DNA of 64,000 nt, taken from Teredinibacter turnerae (GTDB lineage Bacteria > Pseudomonadota > Gammaproteobacteria > Pseudomonadales > Cellvibrionaceae). The position numbers and the translations under genes are program-made. Positions 56,962-64,000 of the stretch are shown piece after piece. The stretch's first letter is position 1; every line of letters starts with the position of its first letter. The notes under the pieces are model-generated. The model did not search any database, was not told where the DNA came from, and saw only the letters and a list, made by a program, of their open reading frames with translations. The stretch is taken from positions 4,154,001-4,218,000 of the forward strand of contig NZ_CP149817.1 in NCBI RefSeq assembly GCF_037935975.1. The letters run 5' to 3'.

Positions 56962-56970
56962 TGTGGAAAA
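56962..56970 (-). promoter_or_regulatory. Third, relaxed DnaA box
   Basis: TGTGGAAAA, read on the minus strand as TTTTCCACA, matches the looser consensus TTWTNCACA. It is 182 bases from the inverted pair and points in the minus direction. On its own it would be unremarkable; with the pair it suggests a cluster. Confidence 0.4.
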
Positions 56971-57073
56971 GTTTTTTTGTCAACCCCATTTTGGGGCTTG
57001 ACGTAGAAGTGTTTACTTACTTTGTAAAGAGACTGGGAAGAGAGGAAACAAAGGGTTTTCAAAGCGATAAAAC

Positions 57074-57102
57074 GCGCCAAACAGGGGCATAAAAATTGGC
57101 GC
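57074..57102 (-). terminator. Hairpin after the metallohydrolase gene
   Basis: GCGCCAA (57074-57080) and TTGGCGC (57096-57102) form a 7-base stem. On the minus strand the stem is followed by GTTTTATCG. It lies 18 bases past the gene's stop codon and could terminate its transcript. Its stem and flank match the hairpin at 24342-24363. Confidence 0.5.
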
Positions 57103-57119
57103 TTAATTCTCTTTAGATT

Positions 57120-57884
57120 CTAAAGCAACGAAAGCCAACCGGTGGCGGAATCCTGTTCGGCGTACACAATTTCGGCGTTCGCGACTACATGCGGATCGAT
57201 CAGTTCACGCACCTTTACGAGTGCGTTATTTTTTTCGCTAATGTGGCCGACCACCAGACATCGCAGCGCGCTTTGGTCGATTTGCTGCAAAAAAGCGGAC
57301 GTCTGCTGATTATTCAAGTGTCCCCAATTACTCCCCACTCGAGCCCGCAACGAGGGCGGGTAAGGCCCATTTGCGAGCATCGTCAAGTCGTGGTTCGCCT
57401 CCACCAATAATCCATGACAGCCCTGATACTGGGAAAATACGTGCGGTGTTATGGTGCCTAGATCGGTGAGAATACCGAGTTTCAGGCCACAATAACTAAA
57501 CACGAACTGGCAAGGCTCACGCGCATCGTGCGGCACTGCCACGGGCGTCACGGTAATGTCGTTGATCTGGAAGGGTTGATCGGGAAAAACAGCGTGAAAA
57601 TGCGGTATCTCGCCACATTTACCGCTGATATAACTGCCGGATGTCATATAGACCGGTATCGCGTGTCGACGTGCAAGCGGGCCAACACCTTTAATGTGAT
57701 CCGCATGCTCGTGGGTAACCAGCACAGCGGTAATGTCGGCGGCACTTAGCGCTAGTGCGGCTAACCGCTTTTCCAGTTCGCGCAGCGTGAAACCACAATC
57801 AACCAGCAAACATTGATCGCCGACGCGAACGACAGTCGCGTTTCCTCGACTGCCGCTGCCTAAAGTCGCAAACTGATATTGCAC
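57120..57884 (-). CDS. Metallo-beta-lactamase-fold hydrolase (YycJ/WalJ-like)
   Basis: This is a 254-residue cytoplasmic protein. The N-terminus FATLGSGSRGNATVV and the metal motif THEHADHIKG (about residues 58-67) fit the MBL fold. A further histidine in VPHDAREPC and the LVEANHD stretch complete the metal site. Related WalJ/YycJ proteins are putative nucleases acting on DNA ends or cell-wall control in other bacteria; the role here is not known. The start is GTG at 57884, six bases after bamC, so it is co-transcribed with dapA-bamC. Confidence 0.88.
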   Translation of the reverse strand: MQYQFATLGSGSRGNATVVRVGDQCLLVDCGFTLRELEKRLAALALSAADITAVLVTHEHADHIKGVGPLARRHAIPVYMTSGSYISGKCGEIPHFHAVFPDQPFQINDITVTPVAVPHDAREPCQFVFSYCGLKLGILTDLGTITPHVFSQYQGCHGLLVEANHDLTMLANGPYPPSLRARVGSNWGHLNNQQTSAFLQQIDQSALRCLVVGHISEKNNALVKVRELIDPHVVANAEIVYAEQDSATGWLSLL

Positions 57885-57890
57885 GCGAAA

Positions 57891-59087
57891 TTAAATCAGA
57901 TTTTTACGCAAAATAGCCAGAAGATGTTTAGCGTCTTCGTCAGAGATCCGTTTACCGCGATAATCGCGGATATTCACCAGCGCTTTCGACTCTTGATAAG
58001 TCATCACTATTAAATAGCCCTGCGCCTTGTGCTTCAGCTTTGTATTGCCAAACCCCGCACCCGGACGATCGCCAAATTTGGCTTTAACCTCTGCACCGTC
58101 ATTAAGGTTGGACATCAGTTCAGTGAGTGTATATGGGGCTTTTTTCGGCAGTGGTTGTTCATCACTCCAAAACGCGAGCGGGTGGAAAAATCCAGCCTCA
58201 TCCTCGTCGTAAGTTGTATATCCCGCATAAATCACACCCGCTTCGACACTGTCATCCCAAACCTTAAAACCCTCCTCGTTAGCCGCGTGTGATAGCGTTG
58301 CCCAGGCGCGGACTTTAGGAACATGAATAACCAGCGTGGGTTCACCGTTAAAACGCGTATAACCCGCTTTTAAATTACCACCGACATTTTGCCCCAGTAA
58401 CGAGGCCGCATTGTTATCCACGGTTTCGGCCAGCGAATTGGCGAGCTCACGCAACAACCACTCCTCACGCTCCTCGGAATCCGACGTTGCTGGCCAGTCA
58501 GGTTGTTCGCCGCCTTCGAGAACCGCACGTTCAACTTGTTGCTCAAGTACGTGAATTTCAGTGGTTTCAGGGTGAATACCTTTTTCCAACCTGATGCGAT
58601 ATCGCACAGCGGTCGTCTGGTCATCTTTAAAGCCAACCCACGCCGTTTCGATAATTCCCTGCGCCGGGTTGCTGCGGGCGACATCAAGCACCCCGCTATT
58701 TAAAAAGTACTGCGTACGCGGCCACACTTGCGCCGTCGACGCATTGAGGTAGATCCAGCGGTCACCTTCGAGCTTCTGAATTTTAACGCCGACTTCGCCT
58801 TTTTCACCGAGCGCTAAAGGACGAGGCACCTTGTATTCATCAAGGGACACCGGGTCGCCAAACGCATCCGTGGAGCGTACGCTGGGGATCGGATAAAGCG
58901 GCTCAAGCGGCACGCTTTCCATATCGGCAGGCAGCTCTATCGGTTCAATCGAGCCGCTTTGCAGATAGTCTGAACCGCGACCGCGAAACACACCGTGTTT
59001 GCCAAAAAACGTGCTGCAACCAACGAGGTTAACGAGCGAGACTAAAACAAGCAGACGAACTGCGGTAGTGGTGCGGTTTAGATTCAT
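57891..59087 (-). CDS. bamC: Outer membrane assembly lipoprotein BamC
   Basis: BamC (NlpB) is an accessory lipoprotein of the BAM complex. The 398-residue precursor has a signal peptide with lipobox VNLVGC (cysteine at about 24). A long unstructured N-terminal part and two helix-grip domains follow (about 115-245 and 265-395), as in E. coli BamC, though somewhat longer. It lies 33 bases downstream of dapA, the conserved dapA-bamC order. Confidence 0.9.
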   Translation of the reverse strand: MNLNRTTTAVRLLVLVSLVNLVGCSTFFGKHGVFRGRGSDYLQSGSIEPIELPADMESVPLEPLYPIPSVRSTDAFGDPVSLDEYKVPRPLALGEKGEVGVKIQKLEGDRWIYLNASTAQVWPRTQYFLNSGVLDVARSNPAQGIIETAWVGFKDDQTTAVRYRIRLEKGIHPETTEIHVLEQQVERAVLEGGEQPDWPATSDSEEREEWLLRELANSLAETVDNNAASLLGQNVGGNLKAGYTRFNGEPTLVIHVPKVRAWATLSHAANEEGFKVWDDSVEAGVIYAGYTTYDEDEAGFFHPLAFWSDEQPLPKKAPYTLTELMSNLNDGAEVKAKFGDRPGAGFGNTKLKHKAQGYLIVMTYQESKALVNIRDYRGKRISDEDAKHLLAILRKNLI

Positions 59088-59120
59088 ACAGTTATTGCTT
59101 TAATAAATACAGGGTTAACG

Positions 59121-59996
59121 CTAGATCGCGCCGGCAGACAGCATCGCCGCTTCCAGTTGCGCATGATAAACCGCATTTAGCGGCGTTAAGGGAAGCCGCA
59201 ATGCGCCATCCAAAAAGCCCATTCGTGCCATGGCCCATTTCACCGGCACCGGGTTAGCTTCTAAAAACAGCGCTTCATGCAAGGGCGCCAGAGGTCGGTC
59301 CAGCTCCCGAGCTTGTTCGACATTGCCAGCCAACGCCAGTTCACAGATTTTTGCGGTTTGTGCAGGCACCACGTTGGCGGTAACAGAAATCTCGCCGTGA
59401 CCACCCAGAGCCATAAAGTCCACTGAGGTTGCATCATCACCAGAAAGATAAATGAAACTGTCGTCGGTAAGCGCCTGCATTTGCTGCAGACGCTCCATGC
59501 TGGCGGTCGCGTCTTTGATGCCGATAATGTTTTCCACAGTCGCGAGACGCGCAACTGTTTCTGGCAGCATATCCACTGCAGTGCGCCCGGGAACATTGTA
59601 AAGAAGCTGCGGAATCGCAACTTCCCGTGCGAGATAACAGTAGTGTTGATACAAGCCTTCCTGGGAAGGCTTGTTATAGTAAGGGGTGACCAGCAGACAG
59701 GCATCGGCTTTGGCCTGTTTTGCACCCTGCGTCAGCTCCAGGGCTTCAGAGGTGGAGTTGGCACCTGTACCGGCAATAACAGGCACGCGCCCATTAACCT
59801 GGTCGACCACCTTGGCGATGACCTCCAGATGTTCAGCCATATTTAAAGTTGCGCTTTCACCAGTAGTGCCCACCGCGACGATCGCGTGGGTACCCTGCTC
59901 CAGATGCCAGTCGATGAGCTTGTGTAGGGCATCCCAATCCAGCGAGCCATCCGCTTTCATTGGGGTCACTAACGCGACCATGCTGCCTCTGTACAT
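59121..59996 (-). CDS. dapA: 4-hydroxy-tetrahydrodipicolinate synthase
   Basis: DapA condenses pyruvate with aspartate semialdehyde, the first step of DAP/lysine synthesis. The 291-residue TIM-barrel enzyme shows AVGTTGESATLN, TPYYNKPSQEGLYQHY, the conserved tyrosine in LLYNVPGRT and the Schiff-base lysine 161 in IIGIKDATA. The ATG at 59996 (MYRGSMVALVTPM) has GGAGA upstream. It supplies the dapC-dapD-dapE steps encoded at 42178-46782 and heads an operon with bamC. Confidence 0.97.
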   Translation of the reverse strand: MYRGSMVALVTPMKADGSLDWDALHKLIDWHLEQGTHAIVAVGTTGESATLNMAEHLEVIAKVVDQVNGRVPVIAGTGANSTSEALELTQGAKQAKADACLLVTPYYNKPSQEGLYQHYCYLAREVAIPQLLYNVPGRTAVDMLPETVARLATVENIIGIKDATASMERLQQMQALTDDSFIYLSGDDATSVDFMALGGHGEISVTANVVPAQTAKICELALAGNVEQARELDRPLAPLHEALFLEANPVPVKWAMARMGFLDGALRLPLTPLNAVYHAQLEAAMLSAGAI

Positions 59997-60096
59997 ACGT
60001 CATCTCCGGTATCAAATCAAAATGGGCGTCAATGGTACTGGCGTATTCGCATACACTCAACCATTTCGATCAATTGGTTCCCGCTTGGGAGTTGCT

Positions 60097-61143
60097 TTAG
60101 GGTGAAGGGTTGGGATAGCGCTGGTGAATAGTCTCTATCCCTTCCAGTACCGCCTCACTCAATTCCAGGTCGATACTTTCGATATTGCTTTTGAGCTGCT
60201 CCAAATTAGTCGCGCCAATGATATTCGCTGTGACGAACTCACGGGTATTAACAAATGCCAAGGCCATCTGCGCCGCGTCCAGCCCGTGCTCTCGAGCGAG
60301 TTCCACATAGGCCGCAACAGCGTCTTCGGCGTTCACCTTACTGTACCGGGTAAAGCGATCAAACAGCGTCAAACGTGCACCGGCCGGTTGTGCGCCATTC
60401 AAATACTTGCCGGACAATACACCAAAGGCTAGTGGTGAGTATGCCAGCAAGCCAACCTGCTCGCGCATACTGAATTCGGCACAACCCACTTCATAAGTGC
60501 GGTTGATCAGGTTGTAAGGGTTTTGCACAGATACCACGCGCGCGAGATTGTGCTTTTCAGCCAACCGCAAGTACTCGGCAATGCCCCAAGGTGTTTCGTT
60601 GGACAAGCCGATGTGGCGAACTTTGCCCTGAGTTACCAGCGTATTCAGCGCATCCAGCGTTTCTTCAATGGGAATGAGGTCGCTCTCTTCGGTATGGGTA
60701 TAGCCCAACCTGCCGAAAAAATTCGTTTGCCGCTCGGGCCAGTGCACCTGGTACAAATCCAGGTAATCGGTTTGCAACCGCTTGAGCGAACCTTCAACTG
60801 CCGCAAAGATATGCTCTCGCGAAAGCCGCGCACCATCGCGAATATGGCCTACACCCGAGTTTCGATCAGATCGTCCGGTCACTTTACTGGCGAGCACAAC
60901 CTGCTCTCGGCAGCCTCGCTGCGCCAGCCAGTGACCGATAACCTCTTCGCTCTTGCCGCAGGTTTCCGGGCGCGGAGGTACGGAGTACATTTCCGCAACA
61001 TCGATAAAATTCACCCCCATATCGACGGCCATGTCCAGTTGCGCAAAACCTTCTTCCTGCGTGTTTTGCTCACCCCATGTCATGCTGCCAAGACAGATAA
61101 CACTTACATCGATATCGGTATTACCGAGTTTGCGATATTTCAT
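60097..61143 (-). CDS. Aldo/keto reductase (Tas-like)
   Basis: This is a 348-residue NADPH-dependent TIM-barrel oxidoreductase. It has the AKR marks NFIDVAEMYSVPPRPETCGK with catalytic Asp and Tyr (about residues 46-54), the catalytic lysine in VLASKVTGR, and the histidine in LYQVHWPERQT. Similarity to the Tas family is good along its length. The natural substrate is unknown. The ATG at 61143 has AGGAG upstream. It lies 26 bases after fabV, so both are probably co-transcribed. Confidence 0.9.
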   Translation of the reverse strand: MKYRKLGNTDIDVSVICLGSMTWGEQNTQEEGFAQLDMAVDMGVNFIDVAEMYSVPPRPETCGKSEEVIGHWLAQRGCREQVVLASKVTGRSDRNSGVGHIRDGARLSREHIFAAVEGSLKRLQTDYLDLYQVHWPERQTNFFGRLGYTHTEESDLIPIEETLDALNTLVTQGKVRHIGLSNETPWGIAEYLRLAEKHNLARVVSVQNPYNLINRTYEVGCAEFSMREQVGLLAYSPLAFGVLSGKYLNGAQPAGARLTLFDRFTRYSKVNAEDAVAAYVELAREHGLDAAQMALAFVNTREFVTANIIGATNLEQLKSNIESIDLELSEAVLEGIETIHQRYPNPSP

Positions 61144-61169
61144 TCAGAATGTACTCCTAAGCGACAGTT

Positions 61170-62360
61170 CTACTCTACCAGTGCCAGGGCTACGTTCGGA
61201 TCGACATCTTCTTCATAATCAACACCGTCAACGCCGAAACCAAACAATCCGAGAAATTCCTGTTGATAGCCTTTAAAGTCGCTAATTTCCAGCAGGTTCT
61301 CTTCGGTGATTTCGCCCCACAATGCCTCAACGCCAGCCTGTACTTCCGGCGATAACTCTTTTTCGTCAACACGGAAACGGTTGGTATCATCGAGGCGCGG
61401 GCTGTCACTGTACAGGCACTCAGTGAACAGGCGGTTAAGCTGTTCAATACAGCCCTCCTGGGTGCCGTTCGACTTCATCACTTTGAATAACGCGGAAAGG
61501 TACAGTGGCATAATGGGTATCGCGGAGCTGGCTTGGGTCACCACGGCTTTCAACACCGCAACATTCGCCGCGATATTTTTCTCGCCATGTGCGGAGGCAA
61601 TCGCGGTCGCCGCGCGATCCAGATCTTCTTTCGCTTTACCAATGGTGGCTTTGCCATAAATAGGCCAGGTAATTTTTTCACCAAGATAGGTGTAAGCGAC
61701 AGTTTTACAGCCATCAGCCAGGACGTCGGCTTCCGCCAGAGCGTTCATCCACAACTCCCAGTCTTCACCACCCATCACCTTAATGGTTTGGGCAATTTCC
61801 TCGTCGGAAGCTGCGTCGAGCGTTGTTTCGGTGATTTTCAATGTGTCGGTATTCAGGTTTTTCGAGGTATATGCCTGCCCCACTGGTTTCAGCACAGACG
61901 AGTAGACTTCGCCGCTATCCGGGTCTTGCCGACGCGGTGACGCCAGACTGTAGACCACCAGATCGATCTTGCCCATTTCCGACTTGATCACGTCGATGGC
62001 CTTACTCTTGGCTTCGTGAGAGAAGGCATCGCCATTCATATTTTTTGACCAGAGCCCGGCCTTTTCAGCAGCCTCCTGGAACGCGGCGACATTATAGAAG
62101 CCTGCGGTACCGGTTTTGCGCTCAGTACCGGGCTTTTCGAAAAACAAACCGAGGGTTTTTGCACCACAACCAAATGCAGCGACAATACGGGACGCCAAGC
62201 CATAGCCTGTAGATGCGCCTACAACCAGCACATTCTTGGGACCATTCTCAATTTTGCCCTGTGCCTGGGTGTATTCGATCTGCGCCTGCACGTTGGCAGC
62301 ACAGCCTTTTGGGTGCGCATTCGTACAGATAAAGCCACGAACTTTGGGTTTTATAATCAT
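61170..62360 (-). CDS. fabV: Enoyl-ACP/trans-2-enoyl-CoA reductase FabV
   Basis: FabV reduces enoyl thioesters with NADH in the last step of the fatty acid elongation cycle and is naturally insensitive to triclosan. The 396-residue protein begins [20 protein letters not shown], a FabV hallmark. It has the nucleotide loop [14 protein letters not shown] and the Y-x8-K active site with Tyr235 and Lys244, the same numbering as in characterised FabV proteins. The ATG at 62360 has GGAAG upstream. It is divergent from miaE. No fabI or fabK is in the window. Confidence 0.97.
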   Translation of the reverse strand: MIIKPKVRGFICTNAHPKGCAANVQAQIEYTQAQGKIENGPKNVLVVGASTGYGLASRIVAAFGCGAKTLGLFFEKPGTERKTGTAGFYNVAAFQEAAEKAGLWSKNMNGDAFSHEAKSKAIDVIKSEMGKIDLVVYSLASPRRQDPDSGEVYSSVLKPVGQAYTSKNLNTDTLKITETTLDAASDEEIAQTIKVMGGEDWELWMNALAEADVLADGCKTVAYTYLGEKITWPIYGKATIGKAKEDLDRAATAIASAHGEKNIAANVAVLKAVVTQASSAIPIMPLYLSALFKVMKSNGTQEGCIEQLNRLFTECLYSDSPRLDDTNRFRVDEKELSPEVQAGVEALWGEITEENLLEISDFKGYQQEFLGLFGFGVDGVDYEEDVDPNVALALVE

Positions 62361-62455
62361 GCTTTCTTCCTGCAGTTAACTTTGAGGGAGCCAGGCCATA
62401 TACTGGCTAAGCGGCGCATTATATACCAAAGCTCAATAACTACTGTAACCACCCC

Positions 62456-63028
62456 ATGTTTGAATTGCGATACACCACCACACCCGCCTGGACCGAGGCG
62501 GTACTCAACGACTTCAATGCTTTTCTCATCGACCATGCGGCAGCGGAAAAAAAAGCCTCTGGCATGGCGGTGTCGATGCTCTCCCATTACCCGGATAAAC
62601 CGGATATTGTGTTGGCAATGAGTGATCTCGCGATTGAAGAAATGGCCCACTTTCGCGAAGTGATCAAAATTATGATAGAGCGCGGATTGCAGCTAGCGCC
62701 CGACACGCGCGACCCCTACGTTAACCAGCTGCGCAAGCTCTCCCGCGCAGGTACTGACGTGTACCTGCTCGACCGCCTGCTGCTTGGCAGTGTGATTGAG
62801 GCGCGGGGCTGCGAACGGTTTGGCCTTATTGCACAAGCGCTGCCGGCTGGAAGCATGAAAGATTTCTACATTGCGATTGCAGAGTCTGAGTCGCGCCACG
62901 AGGATTTGTTCTTGACCTTGGCGCTCAAGTATTTCGCAGAGCAGACAGTGACAGAAAGGCTGGATGAAATCCTCGATGCGGAAGCGGAAATCGTACGCCA
63001 ACTGCCGATTGTAGCGGCCTTACACTGA
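62456..63028 (+). CDS. miaE: tRNA 2-methylthio-N6-isopentenyladenosine hydroxylase MiaE
   Basis: MiaE hydroxylates the ms2i6A base at position 37 of certain tRNAs using a di-iron centre. The 190-residue four-helix protein carries the carboxylate-histidine motifs EEMAHFREV (about residues 62-70) and SESRHEDLF (about 142-150), plus EARGCERF in between. The ATG at 62456 has no strong ribosome binding site. It lies 12 bases before the glycosyltransferase gene, so the two are likely co-transcribed. Confidence 0.9.
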   Translation: MFELRYTTTPAWTEAVLNDFNAFLIDHAAAEKKASGMAVSMLSHYPDKPDIVLAMSDLAIEEMAHFREVIKIMIERGLQLAPDTRDPYVNQLRKLSRAGTDVYLLDRLLLGSVIEARGCERFGLIAQALPAGSMKDFYIAIAESESRHEDLFLTLALKYFAEQTVTERLDEILDAEAEIVRQLPIVAALH

Positions 63029-63040
63029 TCGCATAGATTA

Positions 63041-64000
63041 ATGTCTCGCGCGCAAACCCCGCTGCAGAAATATCTCGCACAGTATGCCGAAGCCGAAAGC
63101 AGTGAACTAAATGAACTGCCGGATCTTGCGTGGCAGCGGGTAGTGGTGATTCCCGCTTTCCGGGAAAGCGACCAGTTTCTGCGGCGGTTTAAACACACTT
63201 TCGGCACGCCTGCCGCGCCGACCACCATCCTGATACTGGTGGTCAATCGGCCAGATACTTCTAGCCACTGCCCGGAAAACCATCAACTGATCGAAGCCTG
63301 CATCCAACACTTTGGCCCGCCACTCTGGCAAAACAACAACCTAAGTATGATGAGTGAAGGCCCACTCACGTTGTTGCTGGTTGACCGCGAAACTCTGCCG
63401 ATTCCGATGAAGCAAGGTGTCGGCCTCGCGCGAAAAATCGGCTGCGACCTGGCAGCAGCGCTGTTTGAAAAAAGACGGCTCAATACGCCCTGGATCCACT
63501 CCACCGACGCAGATACACACCTGCCCGAAAACTACTTCTCGCCACCCGACCACAGCATAAATTGTGGCGCTCAGGTGTTTAACTTTCGCCATCTCGGTAA
63601 CCATGCCGATCCAGATTGCGCAGAGGCGACCCACATTTACGAACAGCACCTTAACTACTATCGCGACGGACTCAGTTGGGCCGGGTCACCCTACAACTTT
63701 TCTACCCTCGGCAGTAGCCTCGCCATCCACGCGGAAACCTACGCGCAGGTGCGTGGATTTCCAAGAAAAGCGGGGGGAGAAGATTTTTATCTGCTAAATA
63801 AAGCCGCGAAATTACAACCAATAGCGGAGCGCCAGGAGATCACGCTTCAGATTAGCGCCCGGCACTCGGATCGCGTGCCCTTTGGCACCGGCCCCGCCGT
63901 CGCAAAAATACTGGACCAGCAAGCGAAGGGACGTGCGTTTGTGACTTACGACCCACGCGTGTTTATTTACTTAAAAAACTGGCTTGCCTACGCACCCTCA
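63041..64000 (+). CDS. Family-2-like glycosyltransferase, 3'-truncated by the window
   Basis: The first 320 codons are in the window and the gene runs off the right edge. The protein is cytoplasmic with a Rossmann-like start (RVVVIPAFRESDQF). It shows a DxD-type motif in HSTDADTHLP (about residue 152) and GGEDFYLLNK (about 246-255), typical of GT-A fold family-2 enzymes. The N-terminal 30 residues are extra. The sugar donor and acceptor are unknown. The ATG at 63041 follows miaE by 12 bases. No other polysaccharide genes are visible. Confidence 0.65.
   Translation, partial: MSRAQTPLQKYLAQYAEAESSELNELPDLAWQRVVVIPAFRESDQFLRRFKHTFGTPAAPTTILILVVNRPDTSSHCPENHQLIEACIQHFGPPLWQNNNLSMMSEGPLTLLLVDRETLPIPMKQGVGLARKIGCDLAAALFEKRRLNTPWIHSTDADTHLPENYFSPPDHSINCGAQVFNFRHLGNHADPDCAEATHIYEQHLNYYRDGLSWAGSPYNFSTLGSSLAIHAETYAQVRGFPRKAGGEDFYLLNKAAKLQPIAERQEITLQISARHSDRVPFGTGPAVAKILDQQAKGRAFVTYDPRVFIYLKNWLAYAPS

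Larger units (their letters stand above)
56642..57119. other. Gene-free region with DnaA boxes and hairpins
   Basis: No gene is supported in this 478-base stretch. It contains two perfect DnaA boxes facing each other and a third relaxed one (listed separately). An A+T-rich part lies at about 56835-56900, a hairpin at 56981-57000 (CCCC loop GGGG), and another hairpin near the metallohydrolase gene. Short open frames on both strands have no recognisable content. Confidence 0.6.

Noticed and set aside
56758-56970. Chromosomal origin of replication
   Set aside because: DnaA boxes are few, and none of dnaA, dnaN, mnmG or rpmH is nearby; a titration or regulatory site fits better.
56656-57080. Small open frames on both strands in the DnaA-box region
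   Set aside because: Low-complexity, no ribosome binding site and no recognisable content.
57120-57884. A beta-lactamase enzyme
   Set aside because: It has the metallo-beta-lactamase fold, but the sequence is of the YycJ/WalJ cytoplasmic type without a signal peptide.

Overview
The window reads as one continuous chromosomal stretch of a Gram-negative gammaproteobacterium. Evidence for this is the BamA/BamC and LpxA/B/D outer-membrane genes, RseP, GlnD, the succinylase branch of lysine/DAP synthesis (dapC-dapD-dapE), RsmJ, MiaE and FabV. The gene orders rpsB-tsf-pyrH-frr-uppS-cdsA-rseP-bamA-skp-lpxD-fabZ-lpxA-lpxB-rnhB and murJ-ribF-ileS are typical of Pseudomonas-like and Cellvibrionales bacteria. 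The closest feel is a marine Cellvibrionales member (Teredinibacter/Saccharophagus type), but the genus cannot be proved from the sequence alone. No rRNA or tRNA gene, CRISPR array, prophage or intact transposase gene was seen.

Layout. 1-2857: ileS (start of gene only), ribF and murJ, all minus strand. 3114-8057: an OmpA-like glycine-zipper protein, a MITE-like element with nested inverted repeats (4009-4292), an ICMT-like membrane methyltransferase, a GT-C-like membrane protein and a DUF4124 protein. 8080-12713: aceE-aceF, the E1 and triple-lipoyl E2 of pyruvate dehydrogenase. 13233-19165: a periplasmic M16 protease, a PerM-type permease, tusA, and the periplasmic protease bepA. 19183-24158: signalling and small genes (PAS-GGDEF-EAL protein, ion channel, YciH/SUI1 protein, coiled-coil membrane protein, PilZ protein).

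24615-38388 is one long minus-strand block for translation, phospholipid, undecaprenyl, lipid A and outer-membrane protein assembly, divided by rho-independent terminators after rpsB and after tsf. dxr, which in many relatives lies between cdsA and rseP, is absent there. 38670-47967 is a plus-strand run (map-glnD-dapC-nth-yffB-dapD-dapE-moaC-moaD-moaE) with several stop/start overlaps, joining nitrogen sensing, lysine/DAP synthesis and molybdopterin synthesis.

48216-56641 is the accessory-looking part: rsmJ, a VPLPA/PEP-CTERM-type exported protein, and a cluster made of a BlaI-family repressor, an M56 (BlaR1-like) membrane metallopeptidase whose usual beta-lactam sensor is replaced by a TonB C-terminal domain, a TonB protein and an ExbD protein. 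Three dyads of the form TGCTA-N6-TAGCA lie just upstream of the repressor gene. No ExbB and no beta-lactamase lie beside them. I regard this as the best candidate for an undescribed system: a BlaI-controlled, proteolysis-switched TonB module. Further on are an unknown permease, a LysE-type exporter, an OmpA-like lipoprotein, a leucine-rich-repeat lipoprotein and a second PilZ protein.

56642-57119 is a gene-free region with two perfect DnaA boxes facing each other and a third relaxed box. 57120-62360 carries a metallo-beta-lactamase-fold hydrolase, bamC, dapA, an aldo/keto reductase and fabV, all minus strand. miaE and a truncated family-2-like glycosyltransferase close the window on the plus strand.
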